The notes under the pieces: model-generated
What the model was told of the DNA's origin: nothing
Databases searched by the model: none
What the model saw: only the letters and a program-made list of their open reading frames with translations
Position numbers and translations under genes: made by a program
Shown: piece by piece, positions 8,266-16,642 of the stretch
Numbering within the stretch: the first letter of the stretch is position 1
Layout of the letters: every line of letters begins with the position of its first letter
NCBI RefSeq assembly: GCF_000259195.1
Contig: NZ_JH650760.1
Location: forward strand, 1,775-49,152
Reading direction: 5' to 3'
Source of the DNA: Pseudomonas donghuensis
GTDB taxonomy: Bacteria > Pseudomonadota > Gammaproteobacteria > Pseudomonadales > Pseudomonadaceae
Length of the DNA: 47,378 nucleotides

Positions 8266-9057
8266 GTGAACCTGCTATTCGAAGCCGCCGCCCATCACCA
8301 TGGCCTGGCCCGGGTCATTGACCAGCTGGGCAGGCCGGGGTTCTGGCACCAGTTGATCGTGCTGCTCGATCAACTGCTGCCTTGCGACACAGCGCTGGCC
8401 CTGCTGGTGGAGCGTGAGGGTGCGCCTGTGGTGCTGGAGGAGTTCGACCGTGGTTTTCGCAATGCGCCTGCGGCGGCACCGCTGTACCTGGGCGGCCTGT
8501 ACCTGCTCGACCCGTTCATCCAGGCCATGCGCGACGGCCTGGCCGATGGCGTGTACCGCATGGAAGAGGTGGCGCCGGACGAGTTTCGCAAGAGCGACTA
8601 CTTCAACAACTACTTTCGCGCCCTGGTCGGCGAGGACGAGCTGCAGCTGATCCTCAACCTCGACGCGGGCAAGGTCCTGGCCATTTCGTTGGGCGCCAAT
8701 CAGCGCTACGACACTGCCGCCATCGGCCAGTTGACCCTGCTGGCGCCGTGGCTGCTGGCGCTGATGCGCCAGCACTGGCACCAGCAGCATCCTCAGCAGG
8801 TCACAGAGCATTCGACGCCGGTGGAGCGCGCCCTGGAGCATTTTGGCAGCGACACCCTGTCGGCCCGCGAACTGGAAACGGCCCGCCTGGTGCTGCGCGG
8901 CAACTCCAGCAAGGCCATCGCCAAGCGCCTGGACATCTCCCAGGAGACGGTCAAGGTGCACCGCCGCAACCTGTACAGCAAGCTTGGGGTGTCGTCCCAA
9001 TCGGAGCTGTTCAGCCTGTTTTTGCAACACCTGGGACAACACGACCATCAGGAGTGA
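8266..9057 (+). CDS. LuxR-family transcriptional regulator
   Basis: A 263-residue regulator. The GerE/LuxR helix-turn-helix is at about 200-258: LSARELETARLVLRGNSSKA followed by IAKRLDISQETVKVHRRNLY and SKLGVSSQ. The N-terminal 170 residues look like a ligand-sensing alpha/beta domain, but the tryptophan/tyrosine/aspartate pattern of acyl-homoserine-lactone binders is not apparent, so a quorum role is not claimed. The start is GTG, preceded by TAGGAGTTACC. It is divergent from the P1 peptidase and followed 3 bases later by the GST gene, so peptidase, regulator and GST probably form one regulatory unit. Confidence 0.88.
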   Translation: MNLLFEAAAHHHGLARVIDQLGRPGFWHQLIVLLDQLLPCDTALALLVEREGAPVVLEEFDRGFRNAPAAAPLYLGGLYLLDPFIQAMRDGLADGVYRMEEVAPDEFRKSDYFNNYFRALVGEDELQLILNLDAGKVLAISLGANQRYDTAAIGQLTLLAPWLLALMRQHWHQQHPQQVTEHSTPVERALEHFGSDTLSARELETARLVLRGNSSKAIAKRLDISQETVKVHRRNLYSKLGVSSQSELFSLFLQHLGQHDHQE

Positions 9058-9060
9058 GTG

Positions 9061-9684
9061 ATGCTACGGATACTCGGCAAGGCTTCATCGATCAACGTGC
9101 GCAAGGTGCTGTGGACCTGCGCCGAATTGCAGCTGCCGTTCGAGCGCGAAGACTGGGGCTCGGGCTTTCGCTCGACCGAGGATGAAGCGTTCCTGGCGCT
9201 GAACCCCAACGCCATGGTGCCGGTGATCGTCGACGGTGATTTCGTTTTGTGGGAGTCCAACACCATCATCCGCTACCTGGCCGGCCAGTATGGCGGTCAG
9301 CAGCTGTACCCGACCGCGCCCAGGGCACGGGCGCGGGTCGATCAATGGATGGACTGGCAGGCCACCGACCTCAACGGTTCATGGAGCTATGCCTTTGTCT
9401 CGCTGGTGCGCAAGGCCGCGACCCACCAGGACCCGCAAGCGCTGGCGGCGGGTTGCCGCAACTGGGCGCGCAACATGACCCTCCTTGAGCGTCAGCTGGA
9501 GCGTACCGGAGCCTATGTCAGTGGCGCGGATTTCTCCCTGGCTGACATTCCCATCGGCCTGTCGGTCAACCGCTGGCTGCAGACGCCGCTGGAGCGCCCG
9601 GCGCTGCCGGCGGTCGAGGCTTACTACGATCGCCTGAGCGAACGTGAAGGCTATCGCTTGCACGGGCGCAACGGGTTGCCGTGA
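9061..9684 (+). CDS. Glutathione S-transferase family protein
   Basis: A 207-residue cytoplasmic GST. The N-terminal thioredoxin-like domain (about 1-80) shows [20 protein letters not shown], the cis-proline [10 protein letters not shown] and [11 protein letters not shown], which bind glutathione. The C-terminal helical domain follows, with the conserved N-capping segment [12 protein letters not shown]. The ATG at 9061 is 6 bases after AGGAG; the in-frame GTG at 9058 is too close to it. It is translationally linked to the LuxR gene. The substrate is unknown. Confidence 0.9.
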   Translation: MLRILGKASSINVRKVLWTCAELQLPFEREDWGSGFRSTEDEAFLALNPNAMVPVIVDGDFVLWESNTIIRYLAGQYGGQQLYPTAPRARARVDQWMDWQATDLNGSWSYAFVSLVRKAATHQDPQALAAGCRNWARNMTLLERQLERTGAYVSGADFSLADIPIGLSVNRWLQTPLERPALPAVEAYYDRLSEREGYRLHGRNGLP

Positions 9685-9707
9685 GGTCAACTTTAAGCAC
9701 TGCGTAG

Positions 9708-9879
9708 GACCTGTGGGAGCCGGACTTGCCGGCGATCGAGCGCGCAGCGGTCGCAATTCAGGCAACACTGGGTGTGCTGGCTGCACCGGCTTCATCGCTG
9801 GCAAGCCAGCTCCCACAGGTCCGGCGTACACAAATCCACTGTGGGAGCGGCGGGGCGACGCCTCGACTTGCCCCGCGAT
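9708..9879. repeat. Three REP units downstream of GST and ampC
   Basis: Units at 9708-9737 (direct), 9793-9820 (inverted) and 9838-9879 (direct, with a longer apical segment GGCGGGGCGACGCCTCGACT in place of the short loop). The first two share the CCTGTGGGAGC end and can pair over about 110 bases. The third abuts the ampC stop codon. The cluster occupies the whole convergent gap between GST and ampC and probably serves as its transcript end. Confidence 0.85.
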
Positions 9880-9880
9880 T

Positions 9881-11035
9881 CTACTTGGCCAGAGCCGTGA
9901 GGATCCGATGCGCCACCTTCACCCGCTCGGCAATCGGGTAGTTCTTGTTCGCCAGCAGCACAATGGCGATGCGTTTTGACGGCACGAACGCTACGTAGGC
10001 ACCAAAACCATCGGTCGAGCCGGTCTTGTTCAACAAGGTGTTGGCCGGCAGTGGCCGCGCCGGTTTAAGCCAGGTCACCGGCTGCGCTTGCAGCACCATG
10101 GACGGCGCATTGCCGGCTTGCAGCTGTTCCAGGCTTACCGGGTAGGCATACTGCTCCCAACCCAGGCCCTGGGTCATTTCACCGACCTGGTAGTAGCCGG
10201 TCTGCGTCGTGGCGATGGCCCGTTGCAACGGCTTGCTCAGGCTGTGCGGCTGCATGTTCAGGTCCAGGTAGTGCAAGAGGTCCACCGCCGTCACTTTCAA
10301 ACCGTAGGCTTCGCCATCCAGTGGCCCGGGGCCGACGCGCACCGGCTGGTCCTGCTTGTTGTACCCCTGGGCGTAGTTGCCCATCTGTGCGGCAGGCACC
10401 TGCAGGTAGCTGTGCTGCAGGCCCAGTTGCGGCAGCAGCTGTTTCTCCATCAGCTCGGCAAACGGCGTACCCAGGCTTTTGGCCGTCAGGTAGCCAAACA
10501 GGCCAAGGCTGGGGTTGGAGTACAGCCGGTGGGTGCCAGGCGCGTAGTCGGCCTTCCAGTGGCCATAGTAGCCGGGCAGGTCGGCCTCGCCCTTGACTTC
10601 ATCAGGGAACTGCAAGGGCAGGCCGCCAGCACTGTAGGTGCCGAGGTTGAGCAGGGTGATGCCATCGAACGCCGTGCCTTTGAGCGCAGGCCAGTGCTTG
10701 CTGGCCGGGTCACCCAGGCTCAGCTTGGCGCTGGCCTCGGCAAAGCCTGCGAGGGTGGCGGTGAAGGTCTTGCTCACCGAACCGATCTCGAACAGGGTGT
10801 CGGCGTTCACCGCCTGGCCGCTCTGCGTCGACGCTACTCCGTAGTTAAAGTAGTGCTGCTGGCCATCGACGCTGATGGCCACGGCCATGCCGGGGATGGC
10901 CTGTTGCTGCATCAGCGGGCGCACGGCGGCGTTTACCGTGGATGCCAGCGACGTATCGGCAAGGCTTTGCCCGGTGACCAGGCTAAGGGTCAGGGCGGCC
11001 AGAATCCCTGGCTTGAGGTTGGTTTTTTGGTGCAT
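9881..11035 (-). CDS. ampC: Class C beta-lactamase
   Basis: Periplasmic serine cephalosporinase of 384 residues. A signal peptide (about 1-26, ending TGQSLA) precedes the three defining motifs: S86-V-S-K89 (nucleophile and general base lysine), Y172-S-N174 and K337-T-G339. Length is typical for AmpC. The ATG at 11035 has AAAGG upstream; the alternative ATG at 11053 has no ribosome site. It is divergent from ampR, the classic inducible arrangement, so expression is likely induced by cell-wall muropeptides through AmpR. Chromosomal AmpC of this group generally confers intrinsic low-level cephalosporin resistance; spectrum cannot be read from sequence alone. Confidence 0.95.
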   Translation of the reverse strand: MHQKTNLKPGILAALTLSLVTGQSLADTSLASTVNAAVRPLMQQQAIPGMAVAISVDGQQHYFNYGVASTQSGQAVNADTLFEIGSVSKTFTATLAGFAEASAKLSLGDPASKHWPALKGTAFDGITLLNLGTYSAGGLPLQFPDEVKGEADLPGYYGHWKADYAPGTHRLYSNPSLGLFGYLTAKSLGTPFAELMEKQLLPQLGLQHSYLQVPAAQMGNYAQGYNKQDQPVRVGPGPLDGEAYGLKVTAVDLLHYLDLNMQPHSLSKPLQRAIATTQTGYYQVGEMTQGLGWEQYAYPVSLEQLQAGNAPSMVLQAQPVTWLKPARPLPANTLLNKTGSTDGFGAYVAFVPSKRIAIVLLANKNYPIAERVKVAHRILTALAK

Positions 11036-11115
11036 GATCGGCAACCTTTCCATAAGTGGACTGTTGTGAGCCTGGCTGCAGCAGGGAGCGCCAATCTAGG
11101 CGTTCTGCGCAGGCT

Positions 11116-11143
11116 CCACAAACGATGATATTTCGCAGCAGCC
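11116..11143 (-). promoter_or_regulatory. Probable AmpR operator between ampC and ampR
   Basis: On the ampC-coding strand the segment reads GCTGCTGCGAAATATCATCG then TTTGTGG. From memory it matches the enterobacterial AmpR site (CTGCTGCTAAATTT...CGTTTGT) at most positions, including the spacing between the CTGCTGC and CGTTTGT blocks. It lies 24 bases before the ampR start and about 80 bases before ampC. Confidence 0.6.
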
Positions 11144-11166
11144 ATTAGAAAAATTTGGGAGTCTGC

Positions 11167-12042
11167 ATGATCCGACCACACTTGCCCCTGAACGCCCTGC
11201 GTGCGTTCGAGGCCTCGGCCCGGCACTTGAGCTTCACCCGCGCGGCTATCGAGCTGTGTGTGACCCAGGCGGCGGTCAGCCATCAGGTCAAGAGCCTCGA
11301 AGCCCAGCTCAAAGTCACCCTATTCAAGCGCCTGCCGCGCGGGCTTATGCTCACCAGCGAAGGCGAGACCTTGCTGCCGGTGCTGCGTGAATGCTTCGAC
11401 CGCATCGCCCAGACGCTCGACTGCTTCGACGGCGGCCATTATCGCGAGGTGCTGACCGTGGGCGCGGTGGGCACCTTTGCCGTCGGCTGGCTGCTGCCGC
11501 GCCTGCCCGAGTTCCAGGCCCTGCACCCGTTTATCGATTTGCGCCTGTCGACCAACAACAACCGCGTCGATGTCGCCGCCGAAGGCCTGGACTATGCCAT
11601 TCGCTTTGGCTCCGGCGCCTGGCATGGCATCGATGCGCAGCCGCTGCTGGAGGCGCCGCTGTCGGTGCTGTGTGTGCCGTCGATTGCGCTGCAGCTGCAC
11701 ACGCCTGCCGATCTGTTGCAACAAACCCTGCTGCGCTCCTACCGCAGCGATGAATGGACCGAATGGTTCCAGGCCGCCGGGCTGTCGGGCGCGGTGCAGC
11801 CTTCGCGGACCATGGTCTTCGATTCGTCGCTGGGGATGATGGAAGCGGCCCTGCAAGGCGCCGGCGTGGCCCTGGCACCGCCGCTGATGTTCGAACGGCT
11901 GCTGGCCAGCGATGCCATTCGCCAGCCGTTTGCCTTGAGCATCAGCACCGGTAGCTACTGGCTGACGCGCCTGCAGTCGAAGGCCGAGAGCCCGGCGATG
12001 GCAGCGTTCAAAAGCTGGTTGTCGAAGGTGGCTACAGGCTGA
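11167..12042 (+). CDS. ampR: LysR-type regulator of ampC
   Basis: A 291-residue LysR regulator. The N-terminal winged helix (LPLNALRAFEASARHLSFTR, then AAIELCVTQAAVSHQVKSLE) and the GLMLTSEGETLLPVL segment closely match AmpR proteins. The C-terminal periplasmic-binding-like domain would bind anhydro-muropeptide activators or UDP-MurNAc-pentapeptide as repressor. The ATG follows GGGAG at 5 bases; the longer frame starts at a TTG with no site. It is divergent from ampC. The last 11 bases overlap the convergent FAD oxidoreductase gene. Confidence 0.9.
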   Translation: MIRPHLPLNALRAFEASARHLSFTRAAIELCVTQAAVSHQVKSLEAQLKVTLFKRLPRGLMLTSEGETLLPVLRECFDRIAQTLDCFDGGHYREVLTVGAVGTFAVGWLLPRLPEFQALHPFIDLRLSTNNNRVDVAAEGLDYAIRFGSGAWHGIDAQPLLEAPLSVLCVPSIALQLHTPADLLQQTLLRSYRSDEWTEWFQAAGLSGAVQPSRTMVFDSSLGMMEAALQGAGVALAPPLMFERLLASDAIRQPFALSISTGSYWLTRLQSKAESPAMAAFKSWLSKVATG

Positions 12043-13081
12043 AGCGTGAAGGCCGGCAGCCTCGCAGCTCGGGCGCAAGCTGGCCATCGATCAGCTCTTG
12101 CGCAACCAGGCGACCGACCACCGCTGCCAGGGTCACGCCCGAATGCATCACCGCCAGGTACAGCCCGCTGACAGCGGGCAAGGCCCCGATGATCGGAATG
12201 CGATCATCCGGCATGGGCCGCCAGCCAACCTCGGTGCTGATCAGTTCAAGCTCCTGGCCCCGATGCAAACTGTCCCGAATGGTATTCAGCGCCCGCTGGG
12301 CAATAGCCTCGGGGCCTTTTTCGCCGTCGGCATCAAGGTAGTCTTCGGCGGCCAGGACCTGCTCGGGCGTCGGTTGGCGGATTTCCAGATCGTTGCTGGC
12401 GATCAGGGTGTGCACCAGTCGCTCGTGTGCCCGCAGGCGGATCAGGATCGACGGCGACGGGTGCAGCGGTAATGTCACGCCCAAGGGCTGCAGCAAGGCC
12501 TTGCACTCGGTGCCGGCCGCCAGTACCAGGCGCTCGCAGGCAATCAGCCCGCCAGTCGTAACGAGTGCCGCGACGGCGCCGTCAAGGCATTCGATGGCCA
12601 GCACCTGGGTGTCGGTCAGCACGTTGGCGCCGTTGGCCTGGGCGCGCTCCAGCAGCAAACGGGTCATCGCTGGCGGGTCGATGGAGCCTTCCTGCGGCGC
12701 AAACAGCGCCTGCTGCCGGGGCGCTTTGAAATGCGGCTCAAGCTGTTGTACGCGAGCGGGGTCGATCGGCTCGACGCCGTCAGCAGGCGACAGCGCCTGG
12801 TTGAACGACAGCGCGCCGGTCCAGTTGATCGGCGCCGTGCCCAACTCGTTTTGCAGCCGGTGATACTCGGCAATCGCCAGGCCGCGCAGTTGGGCAAATT
12901 CGCCGGGCTGTGGCGCCGTTGTGTTGAGCCAGCCAAAGGCCTGTGAGGTGACGCCCAGGCCTGCTTGGCCCTTGTCGATCACCGTCACCTGGGCATGCTT
13001 GCTCAGGTGATAGGCAATCGAGGCGCCGACGATACCGGCGCCGATCACTACGACGTTCGGGCGTTGCCGGTCGGTGGTCAT
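12032..13081 (-). CDS. FAD-dependent oxidoreductase (D-amino-acid oxidase/DadA-like fold)
   Basis: A 349-residue flavoprotein of the DAO superfamily, which oxidises amines or amino acids. The N-terminal dinucleotide fold carries GAGIVG at 14-19 (VVVIGAGIVGASIAYHLSK) with an acidic end to the second strand (VTVIDKG); the C-terminal FAD segment includes GWRPMPDDRIPIIGALP and YLAVMHSGVTLA. The substrate is unknown. Its ATG overlaps the stop of the small exported protein upstream as ATGA, implying translational coupling. It is the last gene of a coupled trio, and its end overlaps ampR by 11 bases. Confidence 0.9.
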   Translation of the reverse strand: MTTDRQRPNVVVIGAGIVGASIAYHLSKHAQVTVIDKGQAGLGVTSQAFGWLNTTAPQPGEFAQLRGLAIAEYHRLQNELGTAPINWTGALSFNQALSPADGVEPIDPARVQQLEPHFKAPRQQALFAPQEGSIDPPAMTRLLLERAQANGANVLTDTQVLAIECLDGAVAALVTTGGLIACERLVLAAGTECKALLQPLGVTLPLHPSPSILIRLRAHERLVHTLIASNDLEIRQPTPEQVLAAEDYLDADGEKGPEAIAQRALNTIRDSLHRGQELELISTEVGWRPMPDDRIPIIGALPAVSGLYLAVMHSGVTLAAVVGRLVAQELIDGQLAPELRGCRPSRFSL

Positions 13082-13503
13082 TGGCGATTCTCCGGCCAGG
13101 TGGCGGTCGGGAAGTAGCTTTCCATACCGGGCTCCTTGTGCTCGACGCCGTTGCGCTGCCAGTAACAGGTCAGGCGCGCGTTGTTATCCAGGTCGCTGTG
13201 GGCCAGGCAGGTCGAGTAGTGTCCGGGCCAGGTGAAGCGCAGCACTTTCGCGCGGGCGATGGCCGCGACCTCGACCTTGCCGATGGCCGTCCGGGTCTTG
13301 CCGTCGATGGTCTTCGCCAGCACCAGTTGACCGTCCAGATAGCGCAGGGTGGCCCGGCCCGAATACGTGGCGCCGTTGTCCGGTTGTTTGCCGACCAGTG
13401 CATAAGGCCCGACCACAAAGCCGTAGAGCGGGTCCGGATAGTCTTCATCATCGGCCACGCAAGCCGTGCCGACCAGCATCAAACCCAGCAGCAACAGCCT
13501 CAT
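13078..13503 (-). CDS. Small exported protein of unknown function
   Basis: A 141-residue protein not recognised. A signal peptide is clear (MRLLLLGLMLVGTACVA), with cleavage probably before DDEDYPDP; a lipobox reading around C15 is weak because the -3 residue is Gly. The mature part is about 120 residues, acidic at first, with two cysteines in STCLAHSDLDNNARLTCYWQ that could form a disulphide. Its start overlaps the stop of the membrane protein upstream by 4 bases and its stop overlaps the FAD oxidoreductase start by 4 bases, so it is the middle of a coupled three-gene unit. Confidence 0.8.
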   Translation of the reverse strand: MRLLLLGLMLVGTACVADDEDYPDPLYGFVVGPYALVGKQPDNGATYSGRATLRYLDGQLVLAKTIDGKTRTAIGKVEVAAIARAKVLRFTWPGHYSTCLAHSDLDNNARLTCYWQRNGVEHKEPGMESYFPTATWPENRQ

Positions 13504-13925
13504 AGCGGCAGGGCCTGAAGCATGACGGCACCAACAAACAGCAACAGCGCAAGGCTGATGCCGATCAGGGGAATGTTGAACCAGTAGCGCCGCGCCAGCA
13601 GCGCCATGCTCGCCAGGAACACAACCCCCAGGCCCAGCAGAAAGCCGTCACGCAGCAGCGCCTGCGGTGCTGCCAGGGCCAGGTAGCCATACACCAGGCC
13701 GAACAGCATGGCGCCCAGGCTATGGCTGGCATTGAAACCCACCCAGGCACGCCACACCGTCGTCTGCCGGGAAATCACCGGGGAGATTTTTTGCATCTGT
13801 TCGCCCAGCGCCGGGTCACGCGGCTGGAACTTGTTGCTGGCGAAGGTATAGACCAGGTGCACAGTGCCCAGTAGCAGGGCGATGGCGGCGCTGGCACAGA
13901 TCAGTAGTTGAGCGATCACGGGCAA
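13500..13925 (-). CDS. Four-helix inner-membrane protein, LIC_13387-like
   Basis: A 141-residue integral membrane protein. Hydrophobic spans lie at about 4-26, 66-86, 92-110 and 118-138. The motif FNASHSLGAMLFGLVYGYLA, preceded by TTVWRAWVG, resembles the LIC_13387 membrane family from memory; no function is known. It is the first gene of the coupled trio with the small exported protein and the FAD oxidoreductase. Confidence 0.7.
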   Translation of the reverse strand: MPVIAQLLICASAAIALLLGTVHLVYTFASNKFQPRDPALGEQMQKISPVISRQTTVWRAWVGFNASHSLGAMLFGLVYGYLALAAPQALLRDGFLLGLGVVFLASMALLARRYWFNIPLIGISLALLLFVGAVMLQALPL

Positions 13926-13978
13926 TCCTTTGGCAGGTGAATAAAGCGCCGCCGGCGGGCCAGCGGCGAACAGACAAT

Positions 13979-16639
13979 CTACTTCAAGGCCAGCTGGCGG
14001 GTGATGGTCGGGTCGCTGATCTTGTCGTCGTCAATCAACAGCAGGGCCTTGGAGAGGATGATCGACAGCAGGGCGTCGCCCTCGAACGGCAGGTACTGCG
14101 GCGTGGTCTGCTGACGCGCCTTGGCGTCGGGGACGATGCACAGGTACTGATCGTTTGGCAGCATGAGGATGTTGCCCGAGCCCAGGTGGATCTTGTAGCT
14201 GCGCAGCTTGCCGGTGACTTCGAGGAAGCGCCCGTGCAGGGCCCATTTGTCTTTGAGCCGGGTCATGCGCGGCAGCAGTTTTTCCAGCAGCTGCTTGCGC
14301 GTTTGCGCGGTGGCGCCCAGTTCGCCGAACGAATGGTTGTGCCAGTAATCGCGGTAGCGGCCGTCCGGCCCGCCGTCGGCCCACAGCGGGTCGTTGGCCA
14401 GCGAGGCGACGCCGACGAACAGGTCGACATCGCGCATCACTTCGCTGAGCACCAGCGCCGGGACCTGCTCCAGTGGCAAGGGCGCGGCATCGTCGGCGTT
14501 GTCCCAGCGGTTCACGGCATAGCCGCCGCCACCGGCATGGGCGCTGCGTTGCGCGGCATCGATGGCGTAGAAGCGTACCTGGTCGGTGCTCAGACGCAGG
14601 AAGGCGCCGGCTTCGTTGGTGTCGACGCCATAGTCGTCACCCACGCCCTCGATCCAGAACTCGGCACGCAAGCCCCAGGCCGGCAGCTCGCGGGTGGCCG
14701 GCGGATAGCTGTCGTCGACCATCAGCCGCAGCTTGTTGCGCCAGCCGCGGGCGGCGGCCAGGGCGTGGAACTGGTGCTGACGCAGAATGTGCGCGGCGAA
14801 GCGGTTGGAGTAGGTGGCGGTGTTGCGCTCGGCTTCGGTCAGCAGGTAGACCTCGCGGTGGGCCTGCTTGAACGGCTGGGTGATCTGCAGCGCTTCGATA
14901 CGCTCGCGCCAGGCGAGGACCTCATCCAGCGGGCGGCCGATCGGATGCCAGAGGCGTACTTCGGCCTCGCTGGACGGGGTAACGGTGTTGCCATCGAGGC
15001 TTTGCAGTTCGCCCTCGGTGAACACCACGGCGTGCTGCTGGCCGGCTTCGCTGATCACCCAGATCAGCCGCCGCGCCAGGGTGCCGATCAACGGGTGGTC
15101 GAGGTAGCGCTCCTGCCATTGGCCGAACGGCCAGTGCTTTTCCAGCAGGAACAGGCTGTCCAGGCGTTCGGCCTGGGCCGGCAACATGGCGCCGATGTCC
15201 TTGAGCGCACCTTGCAGCTCCTTGAGCTCTTCCTTGTATTGAGCCTTGACCTTGGCCGGCACCGATTTCTGCGGTGTGCCGTCGGCGCGCAACCAGCTCA
15301 GGGTGGCGCTCTTGCCATCGACTTTAAGCTCGGCGACAAGCGCGCCATCATCGAAACTTTCGCGGCGCAGGCCGACCTGTTCCAGGCCGTAGGTCGGCAC
15401 GCCGAGTTCTTCGATCTGGTCACGCGGCAACTGCAGGGCCTGGGCGGCGCTGGTGAAGGCTTTTTCGATTTCCTTTTGCGCCGTGCCGAACTTGACCCGT
15501 ACCTTGAGCAGGGCCAGTTGCCCGACCGCTTCGCTGCTGGGGATCGAGGACAGGGCGAACACCGCCGCGTTGCCGACCTTCGGTGCCCGCGGGCCGATGC
15601 CGCGCACCTTGCGGTAGGCGCTCAGGGCCAGGCGGGCGATGGCCCGGGTCAGTTCGCTGTCGGCCAGCGGCGCGCTCATCCACAGCAGACCGCGCAGCAC
15701 CGTGGCGTTGCCATCGTGCATGCGCGCGCGGTCATCGCTGCTTTCCCAGCCAACGTTGAGCAGTGCGCCGCAGCGCCCGGCATCGACCCGCGCAAACCAG
15801 CGCAGCAGGGCCTCGCGCAGTGCGCCTTCACCGACCTTGTGCAGCAGCGCCTGGGCGTTCTTCAGCCACTTCGCCGACGGTCGCGCCGAGGTCGCCGCAG
15901 CGGCCTGACGCAACAGCGCCAACCAGTCTTCGCGCACCTCGGGGCTGAATTGCTCGAGGTCTTCCAGGGCCAATTGAGTCCAGTGTTCGCAGGGCGCCAG
16001 TACCTGCCAGGCGCCGTTGCCCAGCAGCGGGTCGAGCTTGGCCATCAGCTGTTCGCCAAAGTTGCCGTAGTGACCGAGGTCAGCGCACTGGCTGCGCAGC
16101 ATGATCAGCAGATCGCGCAGGTTGTCGGGTATGTGCTTGAAGTGCTGCTCGATGACCCAGTCAGTCACGGTCAAGGTCGGCAGGGTGCCGTAATAGGCAA
16201 AGCGGTAGCTGGTAAACCATTGCAGCACCGGCTCGGCCAGTTGCCCGACATCGGCGCCGTTCTCCATCAGCCAGGTCATCAACGCTGGCAGTACGCCGTA
16301 GTCGAAGACATGGGAAAAGGCATGGCCTGCACTGGCCGTGCTCAGTTCACCGTTGTAGGCCACCACCCGTTCGATCAGCGCCAGCACCAGGCGCGTGCGA
16401 AACGCCGGGTCGGGGCTCAGGGCCATGACTGCCGGCAGTTTGCTCAAGGCAAAGACCATGGCATCGGGGCGACCGTGGATCTTCTGCAGCAGCGGCAGCA
16501 ACTCGCCGATCAGCTCATGCTCGTGGCGCAGTTCGGAGCTGGCCAGCAGCGGGTAGCCGTCCGGGCCGATGTGTTCGACCGGGCCCAGCTCGGTTTGCGG
16601 GCGATCGTGGCGAAACGCCTGAAGTTGTTCCAGGGCCAT
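13979..16639 (-). CDS. DUF4132-domain protein
   Basis: A large soluble protein of 886 residues with no signal or membrane span. The N-terminal half is helical and HEAT-like. The DUF4132 region covers roughly residues 460-640, with a Lys/Glu-rich helix, RLDSLFLLEKHWPFGQWQER, then HPLIGTLARRLIWV, and LWHPIGRPLDEVLAWRE. The C terminus ends with a conserved block near 822-840 (SGNILMLPNDQYLCIVPD). Relatives include proteins annotated MolR or WGR-linked, but biochemical function is not established. It starts 3 bases after the 131-residue upstream gene, so the two are an operon. Confidence 0.85.
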   Translation of the reverse strand: MALEQLQAFRHDRPQTELGPVEHIGPDGYPLLASSELRHEHELIGELLPLLQKIHGRPDAMVFALSKLPAVMALSPDPAFRTRLVLALIERVVAYNGELSTASAGHAFSHVFDYGVLPALMTWLMENGADVGQLAEPVLQWFTSYRFAYYGTLPTLTVTDWVIEQHFKHIPDNLRDLLIMLRSQCADLGHYGNFGEQLMAKLDPLLGNGAWQVLAPCEHWTQLALEDLEQFSPEVREDWLALLRQAAAATSARPSAKWLKNAQALLHKVGEGALREALLRWFARVDAGRCGALLNVGWESSDDRARMHDGNATVLRGLLWMSAPLADSELTRAIARLALSAYRKVRGIGPRAPKVGNAAVFALSSIPSSEAVGQLALLKVRVKFGTAQKEIEKAFTSAAQALQLPRDQIEELGVPTYGLEQVGLRRESFDDGALVAELKVDGKSATLSWLRADGTPQKSVPAKVKAQYKEELKELQGALKDIGAMLPAQAERLDSLFLLEKHWPFGQWQERYLDHPLIGTLARRLIWVISEAGQQHAVVFTEGELQSLDGNTVTPSSEAEVRLWHPIGRPLDEVLAWRERIEALQITQPFKQAHREVYLLTEAERNTATYSNRFAAHILRQHQFHALAAARGWRNKLRLMVDDSYPPATRELPAWGLRAEFWIEGVGDDYGVDTNEAGAFLRLSTDQVRFYAIDAAQRSAHAGGGGYAVNRWDNADDAAPLPLEQVPALVLSEVMRDVDLFVGVASLANDPLWADGGPDGRYRDYWHNHSFGELGATAQTRKQLLEKLLPRMTRLKDKWALHGRFLEVTGKLRSYKIHLGSGNILMLPNDQYLCIVPDAKARQQTTPQYLPFEGDALLSIILSKALLLIDDDKISDPTITRQLALK

Positions 16640-16642
16640 GGT

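Noticed and set aside
8266..9057. Quorum-sensing (acyl-homoserine-lactone) receptor role for the LuxR regulator
   Set aside because: The conserved ligand-pocket residues of that subfamily were not found in the N-terminal domain and no synthase gene is nearby.
13078..13503. Lipoprotein assignment for the small exported protein
   Set aside because: The residues before C15 (VGTAC) do not make a good lipobox; a conventional signal cleavage after ACVA is more likely.
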